A stretch of 64,000 nt of DNA from Bacilli bacterium (GTDB taxonomy: Bacteria > Bacillota_I > Bacilli_A > RFN20 > CAG-826), in assembly GCA_017468925.1 (NCBI GenBank), contig JAFUHI010000009.1, positions 400,162 through 464,161 on the forward strand. The letters are read 5' to 3'. Position 1 is the stretch's first letter. Each line of letters begins with the position of its first letter. The notes under the pieces are model-generated. The model ran no database searches. It saw nothing but the letters and a program-made list of their open reading frames with translations, and had not been told where the DNA came from. Below are positions 26,731-35,314 of the stretch, piece after piece. Position numbers and translations under genes: made by a program.

Positions 26731-28434
26731 CTAGAAGAGGTCTGGGAATGTTTTCACGAAATAGTTATAGACGTATGTATCGTGGAATGTCACAGCCATC
26801 TTGTCGATGAAATATTTGTTCGAGCTTGTTTTGTATGTGTCTTGGCTAGCCATCGTCAAGGCAACTTGTCTAGCAATATATTCAGTGTAATCGTATGGAG
26901 AATCCTTGTGGGCATCCATTTCGCTATATTTGCTAGCAGAAGCTAAAGCGAGTTTTGGACCTTTGACAGCTTCATCAACTCTTACGATATACCAATCAGA
27001 GCCGTTATGCATGACATATGGGGTGGTATCGATGTCTTTTTGATAGACTTCTGGGACAAGATAATAATGTCCATTTCTATACCAACCATAGGTTCCTGCA
27101 TGGTTTTCATCTGGTCTAGTGTCGACTTCGTTAGCAACACCCATCTTGAATAGACGATCTTTCATCGGAAGAGAATCTAAACCGCTGGAGTTTGCATACC
27201 ATCCATCGGTGACGGCGGAGGTTGAATAGAGGCTGTTGGTCTTTATGGTTAAGCCGGTCATTATGTTATAGGCGCCGCTGCCGGTGAAATCTGAACGGAT
27301 ATCGGTGACATCTGATTCTAGATATCTATCGGTGGATGATAAGAGCCTATTGAATGAGGTGTAATAGCTCCCTAAGGTCGATTGATCTGGGGCGGAGAAT
27401 TCCTTGCCTTCGACTTCGAATTTCCCTTTGCCATCGCTTGCAACCCAGTTGGCTTCTTTGTAGATATTGCCAATGAGAGTGTTGTCGGCATCTGCACTTT
27501 CGCCATAAAGCTTTTCATCAGCGACTTTCTTCAAAGCAACGCCCTTATAGAGGTCATCTAAGAAGGTAAGGCCATAAACATCGGCGTCAAGGCCCTTTTC
27601 GATAACTAATTTGGCGTAGGCTTTAACAAGGTTTTCTGTCGCGCCGCTATAAGCAGCGTTATCGCTTAATTTGATGTATCTGACTTTTCTAGCGAAGGTG
27701 TTTCCTAGAGTCCTATAGTTCTCTTTATATAGATATTGAGAAATCAAAAGTGTTCTATAGATGTCTGGTAAGACAGCTTTCTCGATATATTCGCCATAAT
27801 TGCCGAAGATATCTTTGAAGAATTTGCCTTCGCCGCTGATGACGGATGGATCACTGGTGATTCTGATTGAGCCATCGACCAATACGCCATCTTCGAAATA
27901 GTCATCACCAATGGTGTAATAGGACTTTCTTTGCGCATCGACGAATTTCTTTTCGATGAATTCATTGCGGACTTGATATGAAGAATTGGTGACATAGCCA
28001 TGGAAGACTTTCAACACTCTATACATGAATTCGTTATAGAACATCTCAAGTTTGGCTGGCACGGCATTACCGTCGGCATCTTTGTAAGCGCCGTATTTAG
28101 CGGCAAAAGCAGCCTTTTCTTCATCGGTTCCGCTTTCATAAACAGTCTTTAACCCTTTTGTTTCGCCATCATCGAAGAATGGTCCAAAGAATGATTTGGA
28201 ATAAATCAAAAGGATATTATTGAGGACCTTTTCTGAGCTGCTATCGCCAGAGGTGACAACAGCATCATATATGGCCTTCATGGTGTTATTTGGGATATCA
28301 TCGCTTTCAGCGATTAATGCCTGGTTGTAGACATCATCAGTTGGCTTGGCGACGACATCGTCACAGCCTGCTAGAGTTGCAACGCTAGCAAGTCCAAGCA
28401 AAGTTAGCAATAAAGTCTTTTTCTTATTTAGCAT
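26731..28434 (-). CDS. Large lipoprotein, probable divergent PrsA-like foldase
   Basis: The start at 28434 (567 residues) has an AGGAGG ribosome site and gives a clear lipoprotein signal (LNKKKTLLLTLLGLASVATLAGC, Cys at about residue 23). An earlier start at 28473 would put charged residues before the signal. The body is Tyr-, Asp- and Lys-rich and helical in its first half, like the SurA/PrsA N-domain. VRYIKLSD and, near the C-terminus, SDWYIVRVDEAVKG look like the first and last strands of a parvulin domain, though the active-site residues are not clear. It follows another PrsA-like gene with an 11-nt overlap. A foldase or chaperone role for secreted proteins is inferred. Confidence 0.55.
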   Translation of the reverse strand: MLNKKKTLLLTLLGLASVATLAGCDDVVAKPTDDVYNQALIAESDDIPNNTMKAIYDAVVTSGDSSSEKVLNNILLIYSKSFFGPFFDDGETKGLKTVYESGTDEEKAAFAAKYGAYKDADGNAVPAKLEMFYNEFMYRVLKVFHGYVTNSSYQVRNEFIEKKFVDAQRKSYYTIGDDYFEDGVLVDGSIRITSDPSVISGEGKFFKDIFGNYGEYIEKAVLPDIYRTLLISQYLYKENYRTLGNTFARKVRYIKLSDNAAYSGATENLVKAYAKLVIEKGLDADVYGLTFLDDLYKGVALKKVADEKLYGESADADNTLIGNIYKEANWVASDGKGKFEVEGKEFSAPDQSTLGSYYTSFNRLLSSTDRYLESDVTDIRSDFTGSGAYNIMTGLTIKTNSLYSTSAVTDGWYANSSGLDSLPMKDRLFKMGVANEVDTRPDENHAGTYGWYRNGHYYLVPEVYQKDIDTTPYVMHNGSDWYIVRVDEAVKGPKLALASASKYSEMDAHKDSPYDYTEYIARQVALTMASQDTYKTSSNKYFIDKMAVTFHDTYVYNYFVKTFPDLF

Positions 28435-30550
28435 GGTAGCAAACTCCTCCTTTTTCCCAGGCGGCACCATCATGATTCTTATATCCGATGGCGCAGTATT
28501 CAGAGATCAAAGTTCCTTTTCCAGTACCTTTGCCAAGATTTCTGGCTTCTTCCTGTGCTTGAATCATTTCAGCATAGGTCTTCCAGTTATTCGCCCAAGT
28601 GTTGAAATGATCAGCCTTGGTGTTCTTGCGGTTCTCTGAAGTGTAGTTTTTGATTTTGGCTTCGATAGCGGCTGAATTGAAGACGATTTTCTGCTCTTTG
28701 ACGAGATTCTGGAAAATGTAAGTCGACAATGAGCTGTTATAGTTCTTCAAATCTGTGGTGATTGTTCCGCTTCTTGTCTGCCATTCAGACTGTGAGGTCT
28801 GGTTGTAATTGACATAGGTTGTTGCAGCAGTCTTGTCCTCGCCATAGGTTGGATATCCTTCAAGGCCTGGACGGGTTGTGCTGTAATAATCATTTAAATC
28901 AACGGTATTTGATTTGTAATTTGTTCCGCTTTCTTCTTTGTTGGAGGCGGTATTCTCAGTGACTTTCTTGGCCTCTTTATCATATGTTGAGCCATATAAA
29001 GATAAGGCATCTCTTTGGACGACAATGAAGTGAATTCCTTGATAGCTGGAAGCGCCAGCGCGAACTGCTAGAACGATTTGACCTTCGGAGTTGGACAAAA
29101 CATTTTCGCTCAATCCTGTGACGTCTTTGTTATCATTTTGGAATCCAGGCAAAGCCTTATATACATCGGAAACTGTGCCTTTTTCATCCTCGAAATCGCT
29201 GCTGAATGTGCTAGGCAAGGAGCCCCCATCGTACAAGTTGTAAGGAACTTCGTTCGGTGTGATGACGCAGATATTGTGTTTGTTGAAATATTTGTTGAAC
29301 AAGATATTTCTTGGGTAGTAAATAGCGTTGCCATCGTTTACTGGGTTACCTTCGCTATCCTTGGTGACTTTGGCGGCTTTATATAAAGCGACTGCGGCAC
29401 CATAAGGAATTTGGCCTAGACCAATATCTTCTTTGAAGTAATTGTAGATGGTTTCTTCACTGCCATCAGCCTTGATGACTGTCTGGGTTGGATCGATGTT
29501 TTCCTCAGAAACTTCAGTGGCATCATCCTTTAATCCAGGGGTGACTCTGAAAATATTTTCTTTGGCCCAAGTGGTTGCATTTTCGCCTGTGTATGTCTTG
29601 TTATACAAGGAATCAAAGGCGTATGTGCCAAGTTTGAATTCAGGAACGAAATCGCTGGACATGACTTTGGTAACAATGCTGGTTTCGCCAAAGTTCTTAG
29701 CGCTGCTCTCGTCTTCTGATTGGGCAACGGCGATTTCGCCAAAGCTCTTCCAAGTGGTATCGCGTACTGTACCGGCTGCATCTCCATTATCGGTAACGCT
29801 AGTGACTGCACCGGCTAATTGGAAGATAACACTGGACAATTTTGTGGCTTCACCACCTTTGGTGGCATCGCTATCTTCGGTGATTTGTCCTTGGGTGAAG
29901 GCTCCGCTAGAAGCAGAGACTTTGACCAATATATGGCGGAAATGATAAGGCATTTGCTCCTTGATCCAACCGTCATTGCCGATTCCATATCCTTCAGCGT
30001 CTTCTGGGAAAATCCTATTTTCTTCAGCGACTTCTCCGGAATAAAGACCGTTGGTAGCACCATCTCTTACAGCGTTGATGTTGTCGTTGTAATAATGGTT
30101 CTCAAAAGCTTCCTTCTCTTTTTGATATAAATGATATTCAAATAAATCATTCAAGTTTTCACATTTGTGGCTTGAAAGGATCGATTCGAATTCGGTTTGA
30201 TAGCTAGTGCCATTATTGTTGGCGTTTTGACGAGCGTTTGACTCATCCTCCAATACTAAGTTCTTGGCCTTGACTTTCAAATCCTCTAATTCTGTAGCTT
30301 TGGCAGGGCTGTTGTAGTATTTACGTACCAAGACTTCATAGAGCTTATCGAAGTATGTCGAGGCTGTTGTGCCAGATCCTTCGTAATCTCCTAATAATTC
30401 TTCGGCAGTATAACTCACAACATTTCCGCTGTCATCGACGAAGGTTAATATGCCACCTTTGTCATCTTTTGTTGGTCCGTTACAACCCGCTAAAGATGAG
30501 ATGGAAGCAGCTAAACCAATCAATCCAAGAGCGTGTTTCATTCTCTTCAT
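28424..30550 (-). CDS. PrsA-like parvulin-type lipoprotein with long insertion
   Basis: A 708-residue lipoprotein (lipobox SLAGC, Cys23). RHILVKV at residues 205-211 is the first strand and motif of a parvulin (PpiC) prolyl isomerase domain. KSFGEIAVAQSEDESSAKNFGE (269-290) and DFVPEFKLGTYAF (300-312) correspond to the family's F-x-D-L-A-x-x-x-S-x-D and the F-x-x-A-x-F segments. The closing strand YQGIHFIVV is only at 503-511, so about 190 extra residues are inserted into the domain. It probably helps fold secreted proteins outside the membrane. Ribosome site AGAGGAG, 12 nt upstream. The promoter contains an inverted repeat between -35 and -10. Confidence 0.7.
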   Translation of the reverse strand: MKRMKHALGLIGLAASISSLAGCNGPTKDDKGGILTFVDDSGNVVSYTAEELLGDYEGSGTTASTYFDKLYEVLVRKYYNSPAKATELEDLKVKAKNLVLEDESNARQNANNNGTSYQTEFESILSSHKCENLNDLFEYHLYQKEKEAFENHYYNDNINAVRDGATNGLYSGEVAEENRIFPEDAEGYGIGNDGWIKEQMPYHFRHILVKVSASSGAFTQGQITEDSDATKGGEATKLSSVIFQLAGAVTSVTDNGDAAGTVRDTTWKSFGEIAVAQSEDESSAKNFGETSIVTKVMSSDFVPEFKLGTYAFDSLYNKTYTGENATTWAKENIFRVTPGLKDDATEVSEENIDPTQTVIKADGSEETIYNYFKEDIGLGQIPYGAAVALYKAAKVTKDSEGNPVNDGNAIYYPRNILFNKYFNKHNICVITPNEVPYNLYDGGSLPSTFSSDFEDEKGTVSDVYKALPGFQNDNKDVTGLSENVLSNSEGQIVLAVRAGASSYQGIHFIVVQRDALSLYGSTYDKEAKKVTENTASNKEESGTNYKSNTVDLNDYYSTTRPGLEGYPTYGEDKTAATTYVNYNQTSQSEWQTRSGTITTDLKNYNSSLSTYIFQNLVKEQKIVFNSAAIEAKIKNYTSENRKNTKADHFNTWANNWKTYAEMIQAQEEARNLGKGTGKGTLISEYCAIGYKNHDGAAWEKGGVCYHAK

Positions 30551-30589
30551 GTGTGATATACTCCTCTCATAAGAATGCTAAAGCATTGC

Positions 30590-30625
30590 GAGAATGATTT
30601 TATTCTCTTACGAGAATCTTATCAA
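30590..30625 (-). promoter_or_regulatory. Promoter of the PrsA-like operon with GAGAAT/ATTCTC operator
   Basis: On the minus strand TTGATA (30625-30620), 17-nt spacer, TAAAAT (30602-30597). The spacer holds the inverted repeat ATTCTC-N4-GAGAAT (30602-30617), and a further GAGAAT at 30590-30595 forms a second inverted pair across the -10. No known regulator consensus is recognised. Confidence 0.68.
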
Positions 30626-30683
30626 CAATAAATTTTCATCTTTTGAAAAATAATCAAAAAAAGCGGATTATTTATCGTATTAT

Positions 30684-30712
30684 TTGTTGCTTTTGAAATA
30701 CTGTTTTACAAT
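30684..30712 (+). promoter_or_regulatory. Promoter of the suf operon
   Basis: TTGTTG, 17-nt spacer, TACAAT; leader of about 16 nt to the sufC ATG with a GAGGA ribosome site. Confidence 0.65.
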
Positions 30713-30734
30713 ACATTCGGTTTGAGGAATTGAA

Positions 30735-31556
30735 ATGGCTACTCTAAAAATTGAAAATCTACACGCCTCAGTCAAGGGACGTGAAATACTCCATGGTGTC
30801 AATCTGGAAGTCAAAGAAGGCGAGACCTTAGCTCTACTAGGACCCAACGGACATGGCAAAAGCACTTTGCTAGCATGCATCATGGGGAATCCCGCCTTTG
30901 AAGTAACTGAAGGCAAGATATTGTTTGATGGGGTTGATTTAACTGTTCTAACACCTGATAAACGTAGTCTTGCTGGTATCTTTTTGGCTATGCAGTACCC
31001 CAGTGAAATACCTGGACTAAATTCTGCCGACTTCCTCAAAGCCTCTATGAATGCCAGAAGAGAAAAGCCATTAAGCTTATTCCAGTTTTACAATTCATTG
31101 CAAAACGCTTATAAAGACTTGAATATTCCTTTTGAGATGAGCAACAGAAATTTAAATGAAGGATTCTCTGGTGGAGAAAAAAAGAGAAACGAAATCCTCC
31201 AAATGAAACTATTAAAACCAAGAGTCGCCATGCTTGATGAAATTGACTCCGGTTTGGATGTGGACGCTATGCAAATCGTATCTGATTCTATAAATGAAGA
31301 GCAACAAAGAGGCTGCGGATTTATGATAATCAGCCATTACGCGCGCTTATATAGTATGCTTCATGTAGATAAAGCCGCCATTATGATCAATGGAAGAATT
31401 GTATGCACTGGCGGACCAGAACTAATAGAAAAGATAGATAAAAATGGCTATTCCTGGATTAAAGATGAATTTGGCATATCTATAGATAAAGAGCAGGATG
31501 CCGGATTGAATAATGTTTCAATAGGCGTATGCGCTACAAGGGAAGCAACAAAATAA
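30735..31556 (+). CDS. sufC: Fe-S cluster assembly ATPase SufC
   Basis: A 273-residue ABC-type ATPase of the SUF system. Walker A GPNGHGKST (about residues 36-44), signature SGGEKKRNE (about 149-157) and Walker B LDEIDSGLD are present; the SufC-typical FLAMQYPSEIPG (about 82-93) is the SufB/SufD contact region. SufC powers the SufBCD scaffold that builds iron-sulfur clusters. It heads the order sufC-D-S-U-B, the usual one in Firmicutes. The cluster targets seen in this window include MiaB, Nth and ferredoxin. Confidence 0.97.
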   Translation: MATLKIENLHASVKGREILHGVNLEVKEGETLALLGPNGHGKSTLLACIMGNPAFEVTEGKILFDGVDLTVLTPDKRSLAGIFLAMQYPSEIPGLNSADFLKASMNARREKPLSLFQFYNSLQNAYKDLNIPFEMSNRNLNEGFSGGEKKRNEILQMKLLKPRVAMLDEIDSGLDVDAMQIVSDSINEEQQRGCGFMIISHYARLYSMLHVDKAAIMINGRIVCTGGPELIEKIDKNGYSWIKDEFGISIDKEQDAGLNNVSIGVCATREATK

Positions 31557-31557
31557 A

Positions 31558-32238
31558 ATGATAAATATTGACTATATAGACAATTTACCATCAATTTTGG
31601 ACCTAAAAGTCCCTGCTGGAGAAACGTTAAACCTTAGGATTTGCGCATTTTCATCTTTACAGGACACAATAATCAATGTCGATGTTGATGAAAATGGATA
31701 TTTCAACGGGGTACTCGCTGATTTCACTGATAATTCCTTTAAATTTATTGTTAATATTTCATTAAAGTCAAGAGGTTCTGGTTGTGAGTGGCACGCAGCA
31801 TCGCTTGCAAAAAACAAGACAAAAAAAGTATTTGAACCATCTGTAACGCATAACGATACTCATCAATATGCTTTAATGAGCAATTATGGCATTGCAAGAG
31901 ACGAATCCGAGCTTGTTTTTGCCGGTTGTAGTGAAATTATCAAAGGTGCGAAAGCCACAAACACCCGCCAAGAAGCCAAAATCATTGTGTTTGATGAAAA
32001 ATGCAAGGCCAAGGCATCGCCAATACTTAAAATCGGAGAGAATGACATATCCGCTTCCCATGGTGCGGTTGTTGGCAGATTAAACGATCAGCATTTATTC
32101 TATTTGGAAAGTAGGGGTATTTCTGAAGAGCAAGCAAAGAGACTCATAACTCTTGGATATCTTAAACCTATTACAAATTACTTTACGGACGAAAAATTGA
32201 AAGAAAGAATTGTTGAGTCAATTGAAAAAGGTATTTAG
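31558..32238 (+). CDS. sufD: Short SufD scaffold subunit
   Basis: A 226-residue protein, about half the usual SufD length (around 430). The C-terminal SufBD core is kept: RQEAKIIVFD, then ASHGAVVGRL with the conserved His near residue 184, and LFYLESRGISEEQAKRLIT near 200. The N-terminal helical region and much of the beta-helix are missing. SufD pairs with SufB and SufC to form the scaffold. Because position, C-terminus and operon context all fit, it is called SufD, but the reduced size is unusual. It starts 1 nt after the sufC stop. Confidence 0.85.
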   Translation: MINIDYIDNLPSILDLKVPAGETLNLRICAFSSLQDTIINVDVDENGYFNGVLADFTDNSFKFIVNISLKSRGSGCEWHAASLAKNKTKKVFEPSVTHNDTHQYALMSNYGIARDESELVFAGCSEIIKGAKATNTRQEAKIIVFDEKCKAKASPILKIGENDISASHGAVVGRLNDQHLFYLESRGISEEQAKRLITLGYLKPITNYFTDEKLKERIVESIEKGI

Positions 32239-32245
32239 TAAATTT

Positions 32246-33472
32246 ATGATTGACGAAAAATTGATAAGAAAAGAATTCCCAATGTTATCCAACCCTCCAT
32301 TAATGCAGGGTCATCCTTTAGTGTGGCTTGATAACGCTTCAACAACACTTAAACCACAATGTGTTCTTGATGCTGTTTCTTCTTATTACATTTCTAGAAC
32401 CAGCAACAGCCATCGTGGGGACTATGATCTTTGCTATTCAATGGATGTTGAAACTGAACTAACAAGAAAAGCAGTTTCTAAACTTATCAATTGTTCCCCA
32501 AATGAAGTCGTGTTCACAAGCGGAACAACAGATTCGTTAAATAGACTTGCCCAATCTCTTCAATACAGCTTGAAGAAAGGGGATGAAATAATCATCAGTC
32601 TATCTGAACATGCTTCAAATGTTCTCCCATGGTTCCAAATCGCCAAGCATACCGGCGCTGTTATCAAGTACGTTGAATTGCAAAAGGATGGACTCATAAC
32701 TCTTGAAAATCTTCGCAAAACCCTCTCAAAAAGAACCAAAATAGTATCTTTGGCCCAAGTTGGTAATGTTTTAGGTCAAATCCAGCCCATAAAAGAATTG
32801 GTGGCGGAAACTCATAAATTTGGCGCCATTTTCATTGTCGATGGGGCACAGTCTGTACCTCATATGCCAGTAGATGTAAAAGACCTCGATTGTGATTTCC
32901 TATGCTTCTCTGGACATAAGATATGTGGTCCTACTGGAATTGGTGTCTTGTATGGCAAATATAAATTGCTTGAAGACCTTGAACTTAATTCGGTCGGCGG
33001 CGGAATGAACGATAAATTTTATCTCGATGGCACAATAAAACCTTCAAAAGCACCAGCTAAATTTGAAGCGGGAACTCAGAATCTTGAAGGCATATTGGGA
33101 TTGCGTGCTGCAATTGAATTTATAATGAAAATTGGGCTAGAAAACATTGCAGAACACGAACATAAACTAAAAAAATACGCGGTTGAAAGAATTAAGGAAC
33201 TTGGCAATTCTGTAATCTATAATGCTGATGTCAAATCTGGAATCGTAACATTTAATATAAATGATGTTTTCGCTCAAGATGCAGCGACATACCTTAATAG
33301 CAAGGGGATTGCCTGCAGAAGCGGCCAACACTGCGCTAAGCTGCTAAATGATTTTATTGGCACGCCAGCAACAATCAGGGCGAGTTTTTATTTCTATACC
33401 ACAAAGGAAGATATTGATAAATTGGTTGATGCGGTCAGCCACGGAAAGGAGTTTTTGGATGCCTACTTTTGA
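32246..33472 (+). CDS. sufS: Cysteine desulfurase SufS
   Basis: The ATG at 32246 (408 residues) lies 7 nt after the sufD stop and begins the family's (M)IDEKLIRKEFPML; an earlier start would overlap sufD. It is a PLP-dependent group II desulfurase. The PLP lysine is in SGHKICGPTG (about residue 226), and the catalytic Cys lies in ACRSGQHCA near residue 356, with the RxGxHC motif of SufS. It takes sulfur from cysteine and passes it to SufU. Overlaps sufU by 14 nt. Confidence 0.95.
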   Translation: MIDEKLIRKEFPMLSNPPLMQGHPLVWLDNASTTLKPQCVLDAVSSYYISRTSNSHRGDYDLCYSMDVETELTRKAVSKLINCSPNEVVFTSGTTDSLNRLAQSLQYSLKKGDEIIISLSEHASNVLPWFQIAKHTGAVIKYVELQKDGLITLENLRKTLSKRTKIVSLAQVGNVLGQIQPIKELVAETHKFGAIFIVDGAQSVPHMPVDVKDLDCDFLCFSGHKICGPTGIGVLYGKYKLLEDLELNSVGGGMNDKFYLDGTIKPSKAPAKFEAGTQNLEGILGLRAAIEFIMKIGLENIAEHEHKLKKYAVERIKELGNSVIYNADVKSGIVTFNINDVFAQDAATYLNSKGIACRSGQHCAKLLNDFIGTPATIRASFYFYTTKEDIDKLVDAVSHGKEFLDAYF

Positions 33473-33914
33473 GTTAACTCCCTCGATGATGAGGGAAATA
33501 ATAATGGACCATTATCAAAATCCGCGTCACAAGGAAAAGCCATCCCAAGATGGATATAAGACGCTTCATGCATCAAGCACGAATTGCATCGACGATTTTG
33601 ATTTATTTGTCAAAGAAGAAAATGGTGTTATCAAAGACGCCTTGTGGGATGGAGTCGCATGCACAATCTCCACAGCTTCAACTGATATTCTATGCGACCT
33701 CGTCATAAACGAGGATTCAAGCAAAGCCTTATACATAATAGACCAATACCTAAAAATGATAGGCGAACAGCCTTACGATGAGTCGGTATTGGATGAGGCA
33801 TTAGTATTCGTTAACACATCAAAACAGGCGGCTAGGATTCATTGTGCGACGATGGGTTGGACGACATTAAAAGAGATAATAGAGCAAGACGAGGATCATC
33901 ATGGCGGACACTGA
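33459..33914 (+). CDS. sufU: SufU sulfur-transfer protein
   Basis: Starts at the ATG at 33459 with a GAAAGGAG ribosome site, giving 151 residues. Three zinc-ligand cysteines are seen: NCIDDF (about residue 43), ACTIST (about 67) and IHCATMGW (about 129), as in Bacillus SufU, which is a zinc-dependent sulfur acceptor for SufS. The first motif reads NCID rather than the usual NPx[19 protein letters not shown] is the standard N-terminus. Overlaps sufB by 14 nt. Confidence 0.93.
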   Translation: MPTFELTPSMMREIIMDHYQNPRHKEKPSQDGYKTLHASSTNCIDDFDLFVKEENGVIKDALWDGVACTISTASTDILCDLVINEDSSKALYIIDQYLKMIGEQPYDESVLDEALVFVNTSKQAARIHCATMGWTTLKEIIEQDEDHHGGH

Positions 33915-35298
33915 TTTCTTAGACGAAAAATACAAATATGACTTCAAAACCGACGCAAAAGTCGTCTTTTCTACCGGAAAAGGCATAAATGAAGAAGTTG
34001 TCAAAGCAATCTCAAAAGCTAAGAATGAGCCGGAATGGATGCTTGAATACAGACTGAAGTCTTTTAGGGCTTTTATGAAAATGCCTATGCCTTCATATGG
34101 TCCAGATCTTTCCTTCATTGATTTTGATAGCTATACCTATTTCACAAGGGTTGCCACAGGGGAAGAAAATTCTTGGGATGAGGTGCCTGAAGCGGTAAAA
34201 GAAACATTCCAGAAACTTGGTATCCCCGAGGCTGAACAAAAATATCTTTCTGGCGTAACTACCCAATACGAAAGCGAAGTCGTATATCACAATATGTTGC
34301 AGGAAGTAACTGAAAAGGGTGTTATTTTCCTTTCGACAGATATGGCCCTCCAATTATTCCCTGACATAATGAAGAAATATTTTGGAACTGTCGTGCCTTA
34401 TGCAGACAATAAATTCGCAGCCTTGAATGGTGCAGTTTGGAGCGGTGGCTCCTTCATTTATGTTCCAAAAGGAGTCCATTTGGATAAGCCATTACAGTCT
34501 TATTTTAGGATCAATAATGAAAAGAGCGGGCAGTTTGAAAGAACTTTGATAATTGTGGATGAGGGCGCCGATTTGCATTATGTTGAAGGATGCACCGCCC
34601 CATTGTATTCAAAAGAATCGCTCCACGCTGCGGTGGTGGAAATAGTTGTATTAAAGGACGCTAAATGTAGATATACAACTGTCCAAAACTGGTCCAGCAA
34701 CATTGTTAATATGGTTACCCAGAGAGCGCTTGTTGAAGAAAACGGGTTGATGGAATGGGTTGATGGCAATATCGGAAGTTATAGAAATATGAAATATCCT
34801 GCCTGCATTTTGCATGGCGATAATTCTAAAGGATCTGTTATTTCAATTGCAGTCGGCGGAAAAAATCAATTCCAAGACAACGGAGCTAGGATGATTCATC
34901 AAGGCAAAAACACAAGTTCAACAATAATATCAAAATCCATCTGCAAAAACGGGGGAACTGCAAACTATAGAGGAACCGTTCGAATGGAGAAATGCGCGGA
35001 TAATGCCCATTCTCATGTCGAATGTGACACTTTAATGCTTGATGAATTAAGTTTTTCAGATACTTTGCCAAAGAATGAGATTTTGAATTCTTCATCATAT
35101 ATAGAACATGAAGCAACCGTATCTAAAATCAGCGAGGATCAACTATTCTATTTGATGTCTAGAGGTATAAGCAAAAAGGACGCTACCCAGATGCTTGTTA
35201 TGGGATTCATAGAACCATTCAGCAAAGAGTTACCAATGGAATACGCCGTCGAGTTGAATCAATTAATCAAACTCGATATGTCGGATTCGATAGGTTAG
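33901..35298 (+). CDS. sufB: Fe-S cluster scaffold SufB
   Basis: A 465-residue protein of full SufB length. [18 protein letters not shown] at the start, [19 protein letters not shown] (about residue 195), the [19 protein letters not shown] segment (about 378-396) and [21 protein letters not shown] (about 404-424) are typical. It is the main scaffold on which [4Fe-4S] clusters form with SufC and SufD. Last gene of the operon; mnmG follows at once with its own -10. Confidence 0.97.
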   Translation: MADTDFLDEKYKYDFKTDAKVVFSTGKGINEEVVKAISKAKNEPEWMLEYRLKSFRAFMKMPMPSYGPDLSFIDFDSYTYFTRVATGEENSWDEVPEAVKETFQKLGIPEAEQKYLSGVTTQYESEVVYHNMLQEVTEKGVIFLSTDMALQLFPDIMKKYFGTVVPYADNKFAALNGAVWSGGSFIYVPKGVHLDKPLQSYFRINNEKSGQFERTLIIVDEGADLHYVEGCTAPLYSKESLHAAVVEIVVLKDAKCRYTTVQNWSSNIVNMVTQRALVEENGLMEWVDGNIGSYRNMKYPACILHGDNSKGSVISIAVGGKNQFQDNGARMIHQGKNTSSTIISKSICKNGGTANYRGTVRMEKCADNAHSHVECDTLMLDELSFSDTLPKNEILNSSSYIEHEATVSKISEDQLFYLMSRGISKKDATQMLVMGFIEPFSKELPMEYAVELNQLIKLDMSDSIG

Positions 35299-35302
35299 TG
35301 GC

Positions 35303-35308
35303 TATAAT
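35303..35308 (+). promoter_or_regulatory. -10 element of mnmG (leaderless)
   Basis: Perfect TATAAT, 6 nt before the mnmG ATG, no Shine-Dalgarno between; -35 not clear. Confidence 0.5.
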
Positions 35309-35314
35309 AGACCC

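Noticed and set aside
29448-29945. Plus-strand reading frame inside the PrsA-like gene
   Set aside because: It is an antisense shadow of the lipoprotein gene with no ribosome site and low-complexity product.
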